A stretch of DNA of 64,000 nucleotides from Raphanus sativus (Eukaryota > Streptophyta > Magnoliopsida > Brassicales > Brassicaceae), in NCBI RefSeq assembly GCF_000801105.2, contig NC_079512.1, forward strand, positions 32,319,848 to 32,383,847. The letters run 5' to 3'. The stretch's first letter is position 1; each line of letters begins with the position of its first letter. A model generated the notes under the pieces. It was not told the origin of the DNA, ran no database searches, and saw only the letters and a list, made by a program, of their open reading frames with translations. A program made the translations under genes and the position numbers. Positions 49,269 to 61,065 of this stretch are shown here, one piece after another.

Positions 49269-49459
49269 CCTTCGATCTAAGATAATGTCGGAGGCACGTT
49301 GCATATATTATAATACAGTACTGTTAGGTAAATGAAAGCATGTGATCACTTTTGTGATCGTTGACCCTTCGATGCCCTCTATAACGCCAGAGTGTGCTAT
49401 AAATTAAAACCTCCGTTTTGGCTATCTAAAAAAAAAAAAAAAAGAAAGAAAGCAGAGCA

Positions 49460-50139
49460 ATGAGGAGCTTAAGATTGAGCATAGCTGTTTTCGCTGCAGT
49501 TTTTGTTTGTTTCTCCATCATGCAATCCCCTACAGGTTCGTACGTATAAAACAAAAAAGTAAATATTTGTTTAGAGAACTAATTAGCAACGCACAAATGC
49601 TTCTCTTCTATATGTTGTAATCCATTTACTAGTTAGCCAGATCAAAGTATACATATTGAATTGACTCAAATATGTTGTAACTGTTTACATACAACATATT
49701 ATCTGATGGTTTACAAAGATCTTGTATCCAATGAATAACTGAGAAACATATAGATTCTTTTTAGCAAAAAATAGAAAACATATAAATTATTTCGTAAATT
49801 TTAACTGATGCGACTTGTTCGAGAAAACAAAGAACATAACCTGTATTGTTAAGCAAGGTAGACAAGTATAAAGATTAAGACGCTTTAATATGGTTTAAAT
49901 CCTTTTTTGACCTCATAAATAACATTAATTCATTTCTTCAAACTGGGGAAGCAGTTGCATCGCCCATGAAAATGGGTGTCGCTCCATACGGTCTCTGTAC
50001 AGATGGGGATCTCTCCGGTGTAGTATGCAAGGAGAGATGCCTCAAGGCGCCTGGAAGAAATTTTATTGACGGCATATGCATTCCTAAATCGAGGGCTTGT
50101 ATGTGCTGCTATGGAATCGGGGGTTTGAGCACAGCATGA
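49460..50139 (+). CDS. Defensin-like / low-molecular-weight cysteine-rich secreted peptide
   Basis: A two-exon small secreted peptide gene. Exon 1 (49460-49535) encodes a signal peptide (MRSLRLSIAVFAAVFVCFSI) and ends after codon base 1; exon 2 (49955-50139) follows AAGCAG. The product is 86 aa. The mature part has seven cysteines, arranged LC, VVC, ERC, GIC, ACMCC, the spacing of plant defensin-like (LCR/DEFL) peptides, which normally have six to eight. The exon structure, with one intron just after the signal peptide, is standard for the family. Position between AKT2 and ISU1 matches the At4g22210 (LCR85) area, but the exact orthologue is uncertain. A role in defence or reproductive signalling is family knowledge only. 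Confidence 0.75.
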
Positions 50140-51249
50140 TCAAATTACAAAAAAAATATTGAAGACGATGTCACTTTGTGTGAATGTGTTGCAATTTGAT
50201 TCGAGTGTGTTGTATTCTACTTTGTTATACCATGATTTGTGTTCTGTTTGTTTGCGGTGATTAAGTTTATATAATGGTTCCTTAGTACTTCTCTTTGTTT
50301 TGCGGTGACCTCGTTGACGTTCTGTAGTAATTATAAACCGGAATCGCGTATACGCGATAATCCCCTCCTCACCCCCTGAAACTTAGCTCGCTGTAAAAAT
50401 CACCAAAAACATGAAATGCTGGGGACAAACGGGACATGAGGTGACAAGCTAGTTTTCAACTTCATGGTTACCCTGAATGGTGGCTTAAAAAAATAACAAA
50501 AGGACCAGAGCTCTTCTCTAATCTTTGCATCTACCACAGTTGTTGTTGTTGCTTTCCTTCCTTCATTCTCTCCATCCTCCTTCATTCTCCAACAAGTTCA
50601 TAAGATGATATAATAATATACGTATTCAAATTTTCAGTCAAGTATCTGCAATTGGCTGTACATCTAAAAAAGATTTGTATGTGATTATATGTTTTACAGA
50701 AGTGGAAGGTGGTGACTGCATCGAGATATTAGACACTTTTTTTTGTATTCAAACCAGTCAAGTGCACGGGAACGTTGCTTGATTTATAAGGGTGACAAAG
50801 TGGTGAAGAGCGAACGCAAGATACCCGAGGTGTACATCCAGGCCATAGCCGATATACCCATTCAGAATGTGTTTCTGTTACCTATACTATACATGTGACA
50901 AAGCTTCGGAAGATACCATGTGAATGCAGTATCTTTCTCCATCCTCAAACATGGAACTTGATTTGTTTAGATCACTTTGCGTTTTAGTAGAAGTTTATAT
51001 AATCTATCAATACTCCATGATATAAATAAAGGAAAAATCATTACAAAACATCAAAAACTGAAGGGCAAAAATAAAAAGCAAATCATATTCTTCTCACATG
51101 TTTTTGTCAAACAGAGTTTATTCAAACTTGAACCTTAAGGGAACATACGATATAGGTCCTCTTTTACACCTCCCCTGTTTTCACCATCATATAAACACAC
51201 ATAATGGTATAAACAATTAAGAGAAGGAATTCAAGCCTGTGTGGGTTTC
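50140..51249. other. Spacer between defensin-like gene and ISU1
   Basis: Two 3' flanks meet here. Around 50763-50898 one frame is open for about 45 codons with coding-like content (RCLIYKGDKVVKSERKIPEV, then YIQAIADIPIQNVFLLP) and could be a remnant of another gene. Nothing else is recognised. Confidence 0.45.
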
Positions 51250-52171
51250 TCAAGCACCGTTCGTCTTCACACGCTTCTCCTTGTAGTCTTTCACAGCTGC
51301 CTTGATAGCGTCCTCCGCCAACATACTGCAGTGGAGCTTCACTGGTGGCAGAGAGAGATGCTTCGCGATTTCACTGGCCAAATACAACATTACATATATA
51401 AGAAAGGCACACCATTCAATTCCGGACTTCAGATATTAGCATAAATCACAACATTTAGTCATTCTCAAATTAAATGGTATGGCAACAACCAAAGGGTCAA
51501 GCAAGCATAAACAACACAAATTCAAGTAATGTAACAACTAAAAACATATTATGTTAATTGCCTTCAGAACGTAGGAAGACAAAGCACCTTCATCTTGGGA
51601 AGTATTAATGCCAGATTATAACATTCAAATGTAAGAGACAGAACAAGCGGTACTTACGTGTTCTTGATGGTCAGGACCTCCTCCATAGCTTTGCCTTTCA
51701 CCCATTCAGTGGCTGAAAATACATCAAATTCAGTCAAAACAGAAATCACAAAAGCCGTAAACTTCATTCAATAAATCAATCAAAAACTCTAATTGAAACG
51801 GAAAATTAGAAAGAAAATTAGAAAGAAAGCACGAAGCTCTTTCACCAGATATTACCAAACAATTAAAACCTACCGACAGACGAAGAGGCGATGGCGGAGC
51901 CACAACCGAAGGTCTTGAAGCGAGCATCGACGATCTGACCGGTCTTCTCATCCACCTTGATTTGCAGCTTCATGACATCACCGCAGGCGGGAGCCCCGAC
52001 GAGACCCGTGCCGACGGTGGGATCGTTCTTGTCGAAAGATCCGACGTTGCGGGGATTGTCGTAGTGGTCGATGACGTTCTCATGGTACGAACGGAAGATA
52101 CCGACGGACCACGGCGTTGATTGGCGTGACGTAAGCCCTAGAGCCTTCTTCGCAGTTTGCCTCATCATCAT
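51250..52171 (-). CDS. ISU1: Mitochondrial Fe-S cluster scaffold ISU1
   Basis: IscU-type scaffold on which [2Fe-2S] clusters are built in the mitochondrial matrix with NFS1, frataxin and ferredoxin. Exons 52171-51874, 51712-51658 and 51373-51250 join in frame to 158 aa (157 from the second of three adjacent Met codons). A short basic presequence (KKALGLTSRQSTPWSVGIFR) precedes the core. The three ligand cysteines are visible in GAPACGD, FGCGSAIASSS and LHCSMLAEDA, and the LPPVKLHC motif for the HSC70-type chaperone is present. The C-terminus stops at KRVKTNGA, some residues earlier than I recall for the Arabidopsis protein. Position and sequence match At4g22220; ISU2 and ISU3 are the alternatives. 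Confidence 0.95.
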
Positions 52172-53785
52172 CGTTGATTTAGGGTTCGTTTGTTTTGAGT
52201 TGTGCTTTGTTCCGCGGATATTGATCGAAATGAAGGACCCTTTCGTTTATGTGGTTAGGAGAAGACCGTTCGGTTCGGACATAAGGTAGAACACGTGGAC
52301 GGTTTGTCCGATATTTTCTTTGTTTTTATTTTAGGTAAAGTGACACGCTAATCGAATGGAATGACTTTTTCTTTGCAACGATTGTTACGTTTTATAATTT
52401 TCTTTGTGGTCACCCCAGACTAATCCCAAAAAAAAAAATACAAGCTACAGGTAGATCTTAACCCATATTTCTAAGATAATTGTGAATTAGTTTCGCATAG
52501 TAAATAGATCAAACATGAAATGTGTTAAGACCTCGACCTTATCTTCTTACCATCTAACCACAATCATCCACAGAAACGGAACAACAGATGATGGAGGGGT
52601 CAGATGACTCCACCTTATTTATAAAATACAAGTTTTTCTTTATGAAAAAATATAATGACCCCACCAAATATTGTAGTTTGACTCTATAAAAATTGAAACA
52701 ACAAAAACAAAAGCTTAATCTAATTGGCCAAGTAATAATAGAGACTTAAAATCATATTTATTCTGATTATATGTTCATTTATAATTTAAATCCACTTTAA
52801 ATACAATAAAATATTACAAAATTTTAAAATATTATATATTTATATTTTTTTATTGCAAAACATAAAACTCAGATTTTGAAATAGTCAAAAACTCTTACAT
52901 AGCCTACCTTTTTTCTTTCTTTTTTTTGAACACCAGCCTACCTTTTTTTAAAATCAAAGTTAGCATACCATTTCATTTCTGCTTTTTGTGAGCTAGAAAT
53001 ATAAAACATCTTGTATGTTTTTTTAAACCAAAAACATCTTGTATGTTCAAGTTATTTTCTTTTACATTTTTAATTTAATTTTCTATATTTATCTTTGGAT
53101 TTTATTTAGAATTTGATATAACATGAAAGCTACCAATGTACTCACAAGTTTTTGTGAATTATCTAGTCTTTAAATTTTTTTGGAGATTTTTAATTTAATT
53201 TTTTAAAATAACTGTGAAAAATCTATAGAAATAAAATTATGAAAATAGTATTACAAAATTATGTCAGTGAATAGTTTTTAGTGATTCTTTTATTTTTTTG
53301 TTAAAAACTATTTAAACATTTTAAAAATCCAATCTTAACAAAAAAAATTAGGCTATAGGAAAATACTTTTTGTAAACTTATTTTAACCATCTATGAATAA
53401 TTATATATCTTTTTTTGATCGGCAATTTTTTATCAGTTTATATATATAGGTTTATGATTGACCCCGGTACAAAAACATTTTTATGAACTTTTTGGTTGTT
53501 AAAATAACACAGCCTATTAATTAATCACAATTCATGATTTTTTTTAGGATTGAAATTTGATAAAACATTAAGCAATAATCTTTAGTGATAATTTATAAAT
53601 TCATTAGGAGTGTTTTGACCAAATTAAAGAGTAGGAGAATCTTAAGCATTTGTACTTGTATATCAGTTACAAACATTATTTCTTAATTACCATATCACCC
53701 AAGTTAAGACAAACGATTAAAGTAAAAACCTATGACAAACACTTGGCATGAAAAAGGTGGTGATAGATTATGAGGAGCTATTAAC
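52172..53785. other. Spacer between ISU1 5' end and FBN1b 3' end
   Basis: AT-rich, without a supported gene. The left end is the ISU1 upstream region. The short palindromic pair GGGGTCAGATGACTCCACC / ATGACCCCACC near 52597 and 52656 is the only pattern noted. Confidence 0.6.
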
Positions 53786-54816
53786 TCAAGGATTCAAGAG
53801 AGGGCTTCCTTCTTTGATAAGCACAAAGACGCTTCCACCATCTCCTCTAGAGATCCGAATATCCTTGTCCAGATAAGTGGTGAGCAGCCACGACTGTGCA
53901 TTGTCCCCTGGCAAAGCGAACTTCAACGGTGGCTGGCTCGATATGGTTCTCGCCACAGACGAAGCCGTGTCTTGTACCGATGTAAGCAACCCTCTGACCG
54001 GAGCAAGATCAATCTTCTGTCCAAGAAACTCAGCGTACTCCGGGATCTCGATCGAATCCGTCAGCTGAGGAGTCCCGATCACACCTTCCTCGAACTTAAT
54101 CTGGACGCGTTTGGGGCTCCGGATTTCGAATTTGGCGTTGGTGCTGATCGAGGTCGTAGCCAGCGGACCAGCGAACAGAACAGAGTTCTCGACCGTGAAG
54201 AAGTCTGAGTCGATGGTCTGTGAGATCTCGTCGACTTTAACTAACGGCACGATCCCTCGTGAGAGCAACGGGAACAAACCAACGAACGATGTGTACCTGC
54301 AAAAAAAGAGTGGAAAATTAAAAAAAAGTTATAACACAAAGGGATAGAGTTTGTGTCTGGGAGAGAGACTTACGCGAGGATCCATTTGCCGTTGAGAAGG
54401 AAGAGAGCTTCGGTAGGAGCTGGCGTAGGATTCTTGGACTCGAGCTGTGTGATTAGATCTCCGATCTCGGCTCGAGTCTCGCTCGATGCGCTCAAACCTC
54501 TGTCTGTGCCGTACAAGGAATCCACCAGCGATCTCTTGAGAGCCTCCGTCTCTTCCACCGATTCGATTGCTTCCTCCGCCAGCAATAGAGCAGATCCTCC
54601 CTCACTCGTCTCTGGAACGCTCTCGTCGTCCGCATCGATGGCTCTGACTCTGATGTCCGCACGAGAAACGGCGAATTCTCCGGGAGAGAACAACGGACGG
54701 CGAGTGAGCGTGCTCATCTGCACCAGGGGCTGTGGCTTGGGGATGGTTTTTGAGTTTGATGAGCTTTGGACTCGGGTTTTGCAGGGGAATTGGTTGAAGA
54801 ACTGAACCGTCGCCAT
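53786..54816 (-). CDS. FBN1b: Plastid-lipid-associated protein / fibrillin (FBN1b)
   Basis: Fibrillin of plastoglobules and thylakoids, which helps protect photosystem II under light and cold stress. Exons 54816-54374 and 54296-53786 join in frame to 317 aa. The first 55-60 residues form a Ser/Thr/basic transit peptide ([20 protein letters not shown]). The PAP/fibrillin domain follows, with [33 protein letters not shown] and the C-terminal [20 protein letters not shown]. Length is usual for FBN1 types. At4g22240 is the syntenic match; the paralogue FBN1a is the alternative. No break is seen. Confidence 0.95.
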
Positions 54817-56028
54817 TTTTTTTTTTTTTGATTATTCGAAAGAATCTTCGAAGCTAGTGAACAAGAAAAAAAATACACACGAGTACTAATTTATAGCCAT
54901 TACTGCTGATTTGGCAAATGGCGTAATCTCACTTCTCAAACCAAATCACGAGGGGTAATAAATGTTAGCCACATAAATTGGTAAGCTCAAAGTTAATCAA
55001 CATCTTAAGCCTCGTGCCGTGTCGTCTGATGGTCTGAGGCGATAATTGTTTTGGGCTTTTTTGGCTCATGCTGACTAATTTTCAAAATGCATAAAGGACT
55101 AGTCAGGGATTCTGAAACTAGGAGTACAATTTTACACACAGAAAACAAATACTCCTTCCGTTTCAAATTATTTGTCGTTCTAGAGGAAATTTTTTGTTTC
55201 AAAATAAATGTCGTTTTTGGGTTTCAATGCAAAATTTATTGACAATATTCTCTATTTTATTTTTCTATTGGTTGATATATGGTTAGGTGTATTGGTAATA
55301 GTATTTTTATTTTGGAAATATGTAAAATTAAATATTTTTTTAATATGTGTGCATAAGGTTAAAACGACAAATAATATGAAATGGAGGGAGTACTGCTAAT
55401 CATAATCTGTAATTACGATGTGATTCAATGCTATTAATTAGATCTTCAAACCGAAAGTCATAGAAGTCATTGAATTTTGTCTTTTGTCATATTAATAGTA
55501 TGACGTGTGTTACATAATGTCCTTTAAATGCTTGTGTACTTTTGCGAAAGTTTGAAATAAACAAAATACATTATTAACAGCTTCTCTGCAAAAAACAAAA
55601 AAAAAACAAATATTTAGGGAAAGACAGAAATTATTGTTGAGGAAAGTTGCTCTTTATCATCTCTAGTTCTCGACGAGAGTTAAGCGCCATGCAAATGACA
55701 CGATGCTAGAAACTTCGGCAGTGTACTATTGTCTGGCCTTTTTCTGATTATCGCTCAGTTTGCCAACTACTTTGGTCCTTTAACGGTCGAGATCTGCTAC
55801 CATTCGATAAATATCTTAACAGCGTTTTCTGGCGTTTTGTAAAGCGCGGTAGAGATTGAAACGTCCAAACCATCGGTTAATTGGGCTTATAATTGACTTA
55901 ATGGGCCTTGTGAACAGAATCTCTTGTATTTTTTTTTTTCAATTTACATCATTTTTCAATAACAAACGAGATGTACCAAGCTGTAAAAACTTTGTGTTGA
56001 TCGAGAACTCACAGCCATTCGATCGGCT
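54817..56028. other. Spacer between FBN1b 5' end and RING gene 3' end
   Basis: Contains the FBN1b upstream region and a complete Stowaway-like MITE (55150-55392). No gene is supported. Confidence 0.6.
55150..55392. mobile_element. Stowaway-like MITE with intact ends
   Basis: The ends are inverted repeats of about 30 bp: CTCCTTCCGTTTCAAATTAT on the left and, read on the minus strand, CTCCCTCCATTTCATATTAT on the right, each followed by TTGTCGTT. TA duplications flank it (55150-55151 and 55391-55392). The 239-bp interior is AT-rich without coding. CTCCCTCCGTTTC ends with TA targets are typical of Tc1/mariner-derived Stowaway elements. Confidence 0.88.
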
Positions 56029-56664
56029 TCAAAATATGTCAAGGATCTCGATGATCAGACGGTTGCAAAGAGGACACGAGCCACGGTTCAGCCAGAGTTC
56101 TCTTGAGCAAATTCTGCAAAAAGTGTGTCCACAAGAGATAAACGCAGCGCCTTTCTTTCTTCCCATACACACGCAGCACACCGAATCATCATTACCCGTC
56201 AACGTCCCTATCGACGCCGTCGATAACTCCGTTTCTCTCCCGTCATCGTCCACTCTCTCTACCGTCTCATCGAGCAAACTCATCAACGACACTCTCCTCG
56301 ACGTCATATCAACCGCCGGTTCTCCCCAGTTATATCTCTCCGCCTCTAAAGCCGCCGCAAAATTCGTACCCGAACCCGATCCAGTGCCTGACCCGGTAAC
56401 AAACCGGATTTCGCTTTGAAAATCTTCGATTTCGTCTTCTCTAGAGGTTGGACTGTGGAGAGTAGTGTTGTCGAGGGTGGGGCCACAGCATGCGATGCAT
56501 TTGAGTCTCAACCGTTCTCTAAGAGTCCGCTTCCTCCTGGTGCGACGATCGGCAACGCTCATCTGCCAGCGGAGAAGATCAAGAAACATCGTTGTTCGGT
56601 GTGTCTCAGTCGTCATCCTCTGGGTCGTTCCGAGGTCGAAGTCACTCATTATCGACTCAATCAA
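56029..56664 (-). CDS. RING-finger protein, probable E3 ubiquitin ligase (At4g22250-like)
   Basis: A single-exon protein of 211 aa. The C-terminal C3HC4 RING finger covers about residues 162-201 (CCVCMGRKKGAAFISCGHTF, then CRICSRELWLNRGSCPLC), with all eight zinc ligands present. A basic region (RRTRRKRTLRERLRLKC) and a Gly/Ser/Thr repeat (TGSGTGSGSGTN) precede it. The C-terminus LIIEILDIF is hydrophobic. The first ATG at 56664 is used, but ATGs a few codons later are equally good. It is probably an E2-binding ligase; the target is unknown. Order between FBN1b and IM matches At4g22250. Confidence 0.9.
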   Translation of the reverse strand: MIESIMSDFDLGTTQRMTTETHRTTMFLDLLRWQMSVADRRTRRKRTLRERLRLKCIACCGPTLDNTTLHSPTSREDEIEDFQSEIRFVTGSGTGSGSGTNFAAALEAERYNWGEPAVDMTSRRVSLMSLLDETVERVDDDGRETELSTASIGTLTGNDDSVCCVCMGRKKGAAFISCGHTFCRICSRELWLNRGSCPLCNRLIIEILDIF

Positions 56665-57367
56665 CTCTCTGATAGTGAAACATGATCACTAGGGAAACAG
56701 ACGGATCGGCTCCGCCATGAAAGGGTGAGAGAGAGATCTTGTTTATAAACTACGGGGGATGATTTATGGCGGGAAAGTATTTGTTCTTGATTAGTCACCC
56801 AGTGGCGGAAAAATAATTTGAAAATTAAAAGAAAAAGGTTAAAAAAAGGAGTAAAATTAAAGAGAGAGAGAGGCGCATTAATCAAGGCTTTTACCACGTT
56901 AGATGTCCACATAAACGTCGTCATCTTCGCGCCATAATTTCCCCAACAAAGCCAATAAAGGGAAGAGAGAGACTCTAACGCTAATACCAGTGAGAGCTTG
57001 ATGATGATACGTTCAATGATTTTGTACTTGAAACATTTACGATCATCATTCCGAAAAGTAAATCACAGTGTACAACGTTATTCTTAGATCGTTACAAAGA
57101 AATTATAGACAAACCAACCACATTTTATTCAACGTTGCATAAAACGATGAAGTGACGAATAAGAATGATTAAAAACATTTTTAACTAGTTGAATAAAGTA
57201 AATTTTACATCATATGGTTGGTTATTTAATAATTCTCTCCCACATACTACATAGCAATGGGAATCTCACACACTTTTTACTTTATTTTCTAAGTATATTG
57301 ATTGGCTTTTATCTATTCTTTAACATAAGTTTGGTATAATCCATCTTTGGTCTTGTATCTTCCTGAT
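56665..57367. other. Spacer between RING gene 5' end and IM 3' end
   Basis: The left part is the upstream region of the RING gene, with a purine-rich tract at about 56828-56872. Nothing further is recognised. Confidence 0.6.
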
Positions 57368-59273
57368 TTAATTAGTAATGGATTTCTTGAGGCAGTCTAC
57401 AATACCTTCGCAATGAGCCTCCTCGGGAATAACACATCCTGATTCCTCATCACAATCTTCGTCTTCTAAAACAGAGTGTGGAGAACGGAGACTTCCTAGA
57501 GTCTGACAAGCTCTCATCGTCTTGCAATGTTCTGCTTCATCGTCTCTTATGTTCATAAACACGTCGTATAAATTCTCTGCCCCCCAACATTATCACAACA
57601 TAAACTTTAGAGAGAGATCTTTAAGAAAAAGCAACATCACAAACTAAAAAGACAATGTTGCATATATAAAACCAACGCTCCCTCCCTTTATAGCATATGC
57701 AGACTCACAAACATGGATACATCAGAAAAAAGGTTAAATCGTTACCTATGACTGGCCTTCTAGTATTTGGAGCTCTAGATGTTTGGAACTCATCTGCAGA
57801 CAAAAAAGAGAGAGAGAGAGACTCCTACAAGTCAAAACGAAGACAATTTGAGGAACTCGAGAACAAAGGTTAAATCTTTACCAAATAAGTACATGTCGCT
57901 TCCGGTATAGTATTTCACGGCGATGTCAGGTGCAGGCGATTTCTTCAACTCCTCTGATGAACAACAATAAGGAATGTAAAGATCTTTGAAGACTTTTGTG
58001 TACATTTAAAATCAACTAATATTTAAAATGATAATATATATAAAAAAAAAAGAACCTCCATTGGTCTTGAGAAATTTGTCATAAGTCTCAAACGCATGAC
58101 TCTCCACACATTCTGAAAAGTGATCTGCATCGGTAACACACAGGTTCATGTCTACCAGAAGCAGTTTTGTAGAATAGATTGACGGTTTTAGAAGAAACTT
58201 ACATGCCATTCTCGGGCTAACGATGTACAAGAACACCGTCATGAAGTAATAAAAGGTTGCTACGGTCTGGCCCAGAAGACGATCAAACCACCATGAGTTT
58301 CCACCCAGTTCCTGTGAAATAATCAATGCGTTTTCACCACTTTTAACCAACTATGTGAGTTAAAAAGAGTATGAAACTAGTAAAAAAAACGAAAAACTTT
58401 GAGATTCTTCTTACTTCCATGATGAGCAAGTGGTGCATCTCATTCCAGCTTTCAGCAAAATGAACTTTCAAGTAATCAGCTCTCCTCCACCAACCAAAGG
58501 TCTCATACATGTGTAGCACTGACATAAAAGCTGAAATAGAGCACACATAAACTAAGCATTATGTTCCGCATTCAGCAAGCTGCATAAACTATTGATAGAG
58601 AAAAGGAAGAAGACATATACATAATGTATGCCTCTACAGAGGGATGCACTTACCAAAATAAGGGACTCTAGCAATGGTTTCAAGAACAAAGAACCTCGGA
58701 TAGGTTCGGTCATGGTAGAGTGTGTCAAGTATCTTAATCACCGAATCCTAATTCGAAAAAAAAAGACACGAGACAGCAGTTCAGTCAGTTAGAGGAACAG
58801 GTTATTTTGAACAAACAATTCTTCTAATAAAGAGACCCTTACAGTAAGGAAGACATTGACTCCTTGCTCGAGCTTGATGACCCAAGACTCCAGATCACTA
58901 GTCGAAGAACTCGTATCTGTCTCCTCGAGTAGTGCCTCTTTACCAGGAAAAGTCTTTGCTTTAAAACTCTCCTCAACCACAACTTTCTCTTCATCGTCTT
59001 GCAAAGTCGTCGCTTTAACTCGATTAACGTTCCTGAAAACGTTGCAAAGAAACAGCAAAACAAGTCAATAAAAAACTTAGTAACTGATGAAAGACAAAAA
59101 CTTAATAATTTTATCAAATCACGCAACCTGGAAAGCAGGCGAGGAGATGAGGTAGAACGATGACGAAGAAGAAACTGGCGAGAGGAGCTGTGCGAAACGG
59201 AAGCGGCTGTGGAGCGTCGAAGAGCGACTAGAGGCCGTGCGGAGATCCTTGAAATCGCCACCGTAGCTGCCAT
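57368..59273 (-). CDS. IM: Plastid terminal oxidase PTOX (IMMUTANS)
   Basis: Plastoquinol:oxygen oxidoreductase with a di-iron centre, needed for carotenoid synthesis (phytoene desaturation) and chlororespiration in thylakoids. Nine exons join in frame: 59273-59128, 59032-58843, 58747-58654, 58530-58415, 58311-58203, 58124-58056, 57953-57882, 57793-57746 and 57576-57368, giving 350 aa. After a Ser/Arg-rich transit peptide (about 55 residues), iron ligands appear in [31 protein letters not shown] and [11 protein letters not shown], all intact. The conserved segment after DR reads [12 protein letters not shown], where I recall AQHIATFYYF in Arabidopsis. In-frame Met codons at 59276 and 59294 would lengthen the transit peptide. 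At4g22260 is the syntenic match. Confidence 0.96.
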
Positions 59274-59276
59274 CAT

Positions 59277-61065
59277 CTCCTTCGAGGAATCCAATAGAGA
59301 GCAGAAAATTCACAGGGAAGACAAGTAAAGGTTTGATTTTTCTCGTAAAAGATGGAGATATTTCGAGGAATTTGCGGGTTAGAAGACGAAAACGAATATG
59401 GGTTCCCGAGGATGGTGGGCGGATATTCTGATGGGTTCTTCTCTCATGCCCATCTACATCGACGCATCGAACAATTATGGCCGGTGAATTTTCCTACCAA
59501 AAAAAAGATCCGATTAAGTCAAATGATCCGACACGGGTTAAGTTATGGTCTTAGAATGAAGTAAGGCCCAGGAATCACGCATAGACTGATAACGTTATGG
59601 GCCTTAGCCCATACACGGGACACGTCATCTTGTACGAATTAATTAACGAGAAGATGAATTGGATATTCTACCTCGTGAAGGTAACCAAACATTTCGAACA
59701 TCTGTATGGCTAGAAACTGCTGTTTGTGATTCAATCCTCCCGTAATCTTTTGACGATGTGTTGTAATTTTAAAATAGCAAAAAAAGATAAATAAACTACC
59801 AAAGTGAAAAAAAATAACTTGATGTAATTACTCAGTGTGATTTATATTCCTATGAACAGTAAGATAACTTTGGGGATATTGTGTTAAAAGAGAGACATAT
59901 TATACGGCAATAATAAAAAGCTTTAGTGTTTTTAGTAAGACAAAATGATCAGAAAGGATCCGACAATGTCAAATGTTCCGATCCGGTCTATATTCTAGGC
60001 CTAGAATAACTTTATGTGAAATTGGTGCCACGTCTTACCTATAAACCCATTTTGTATCCCGTGAAACTCTCCAACATTCCGACCTACTATTGTAGGACTA
60101 GGAGGTAGATTAACTATTAACCGCCTGAATACAATTGCATTTGTGACTTTCCTAAAAGAAAAAAAAAATTTCTTTTTTTTAGAAAATAAATATTACACAT
60201 ATTATTCGTAGAATACAAAAAAAAAAGAGAATATCAGTATTTTGTATACAAGAAAAAAAAACTAAAACATCAATATTTTGTATATAGAAGAAATTCCTTT
60301 TTAAATTAATTTGAATATTTCAAATTTACAAAAGAATTTAAACCAATCTTCTAAAAAAATGCATCTTACGGATAAATATTTTTCGGTACTTAAATAAATC
60401 TAAAATATGACTTCACGCCACATAGGTTAATATCGTGAGATTGTTTTAAACTTTGATAAACAATTTTTCCAAATTCAGCCTGCTACTTTGATAAACTGTG
60501 ATTCATAACTAATTTTTTTTTGGAGAAAATTCATAACTAATATTAGTATCAGTAAATGCCTGGAACTAATGTGTTGTTTGTTGTGTTATGGTAATTTTTT
60601 TGACAATGGCCAGATAAAATTATGTTTTTTGTTTGTACAAATTCAGCTGGAGTCGAAAGTCATATAGAGTCAAATTCCGAAACGATAAACATGTAATAAA
60701 CTAATCATTGCCTCATTTGATTACGTACACCATTCCACTAGCTTCAGTTTAATTATTGTTAAGCAGAAGTGTAAACAAAACTCTCTTTCGAACAAACAAT
60801 CAATCAGCAAACCACATACATAATATCTAAAAATCAGGAAACTACCACAAAAACATAAAGGCCCAAATGTTATCAATACGTGTGTGTTTAAAAAATAAAC
60901 AATATTTAAATTAAATAAACTCACGAAAACTTTACTATTTAAACAGAAGATTACAGGTGGTTCTTATACAAAACCATAAAATCAACGCGATTTCCCTCTT
61001 TATTTTGTACTTTCACCCGAAGAATCCTCTTCAAAATTTTCCAAATCCCGAAACTACCCTTTTTC
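59277..61065. other. Spacer between divergent IM and MRB1-like genes
   Basis: Holds both upstream regions. A frame of 70 codons at 59352-59564 has no recognised domain and was not called. A degenerate repeated stretch with AAAGGATCCGA and GTCAAATG.TCCGA occurs near 59508 and 59955. The rest is AT-rich. Confidence 0.55.
59563..59611. promoter_or_regulatory. Cluster of site II-type motifs upstream of IM
   Basis: AAGGCCCA (59563-59570), TGGGCC (59598-59603) and AGCCCA (59606-59611) lie about 300 bp before the IM start. TGGGCC/T site II elements are TCP-protein sites common in plant promoters of growth-related and organelle genes. Whether they act here, and on which gene, is inference. Confidence 0.35.

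Larger units (their letters stand above)
47500..49459. other. Spacer between AKT2 5' end and defensin-like gene
   Basis: Contains the AKT2 upstream region (left), an isolated coding-like fragment (48569-48814) and a worn Stowaway-like MITE (about 49040-49268). No complete gene is seen. Confidence 0.6.

Noticed and set aside
56029..56419. Plus-strand frame (55856-56419) opposite the RING gene
   Set aside because: Antisense of a single-exon RING gene with all zinc ligands; the plus-strand protein has no domain.
59352..59564. 70-codon frame divergent from IM
   Set aside because: No recognised domain, no intron or conserved context, and it ends in the spacer with site II-like motifs; insufficient support for a gene.
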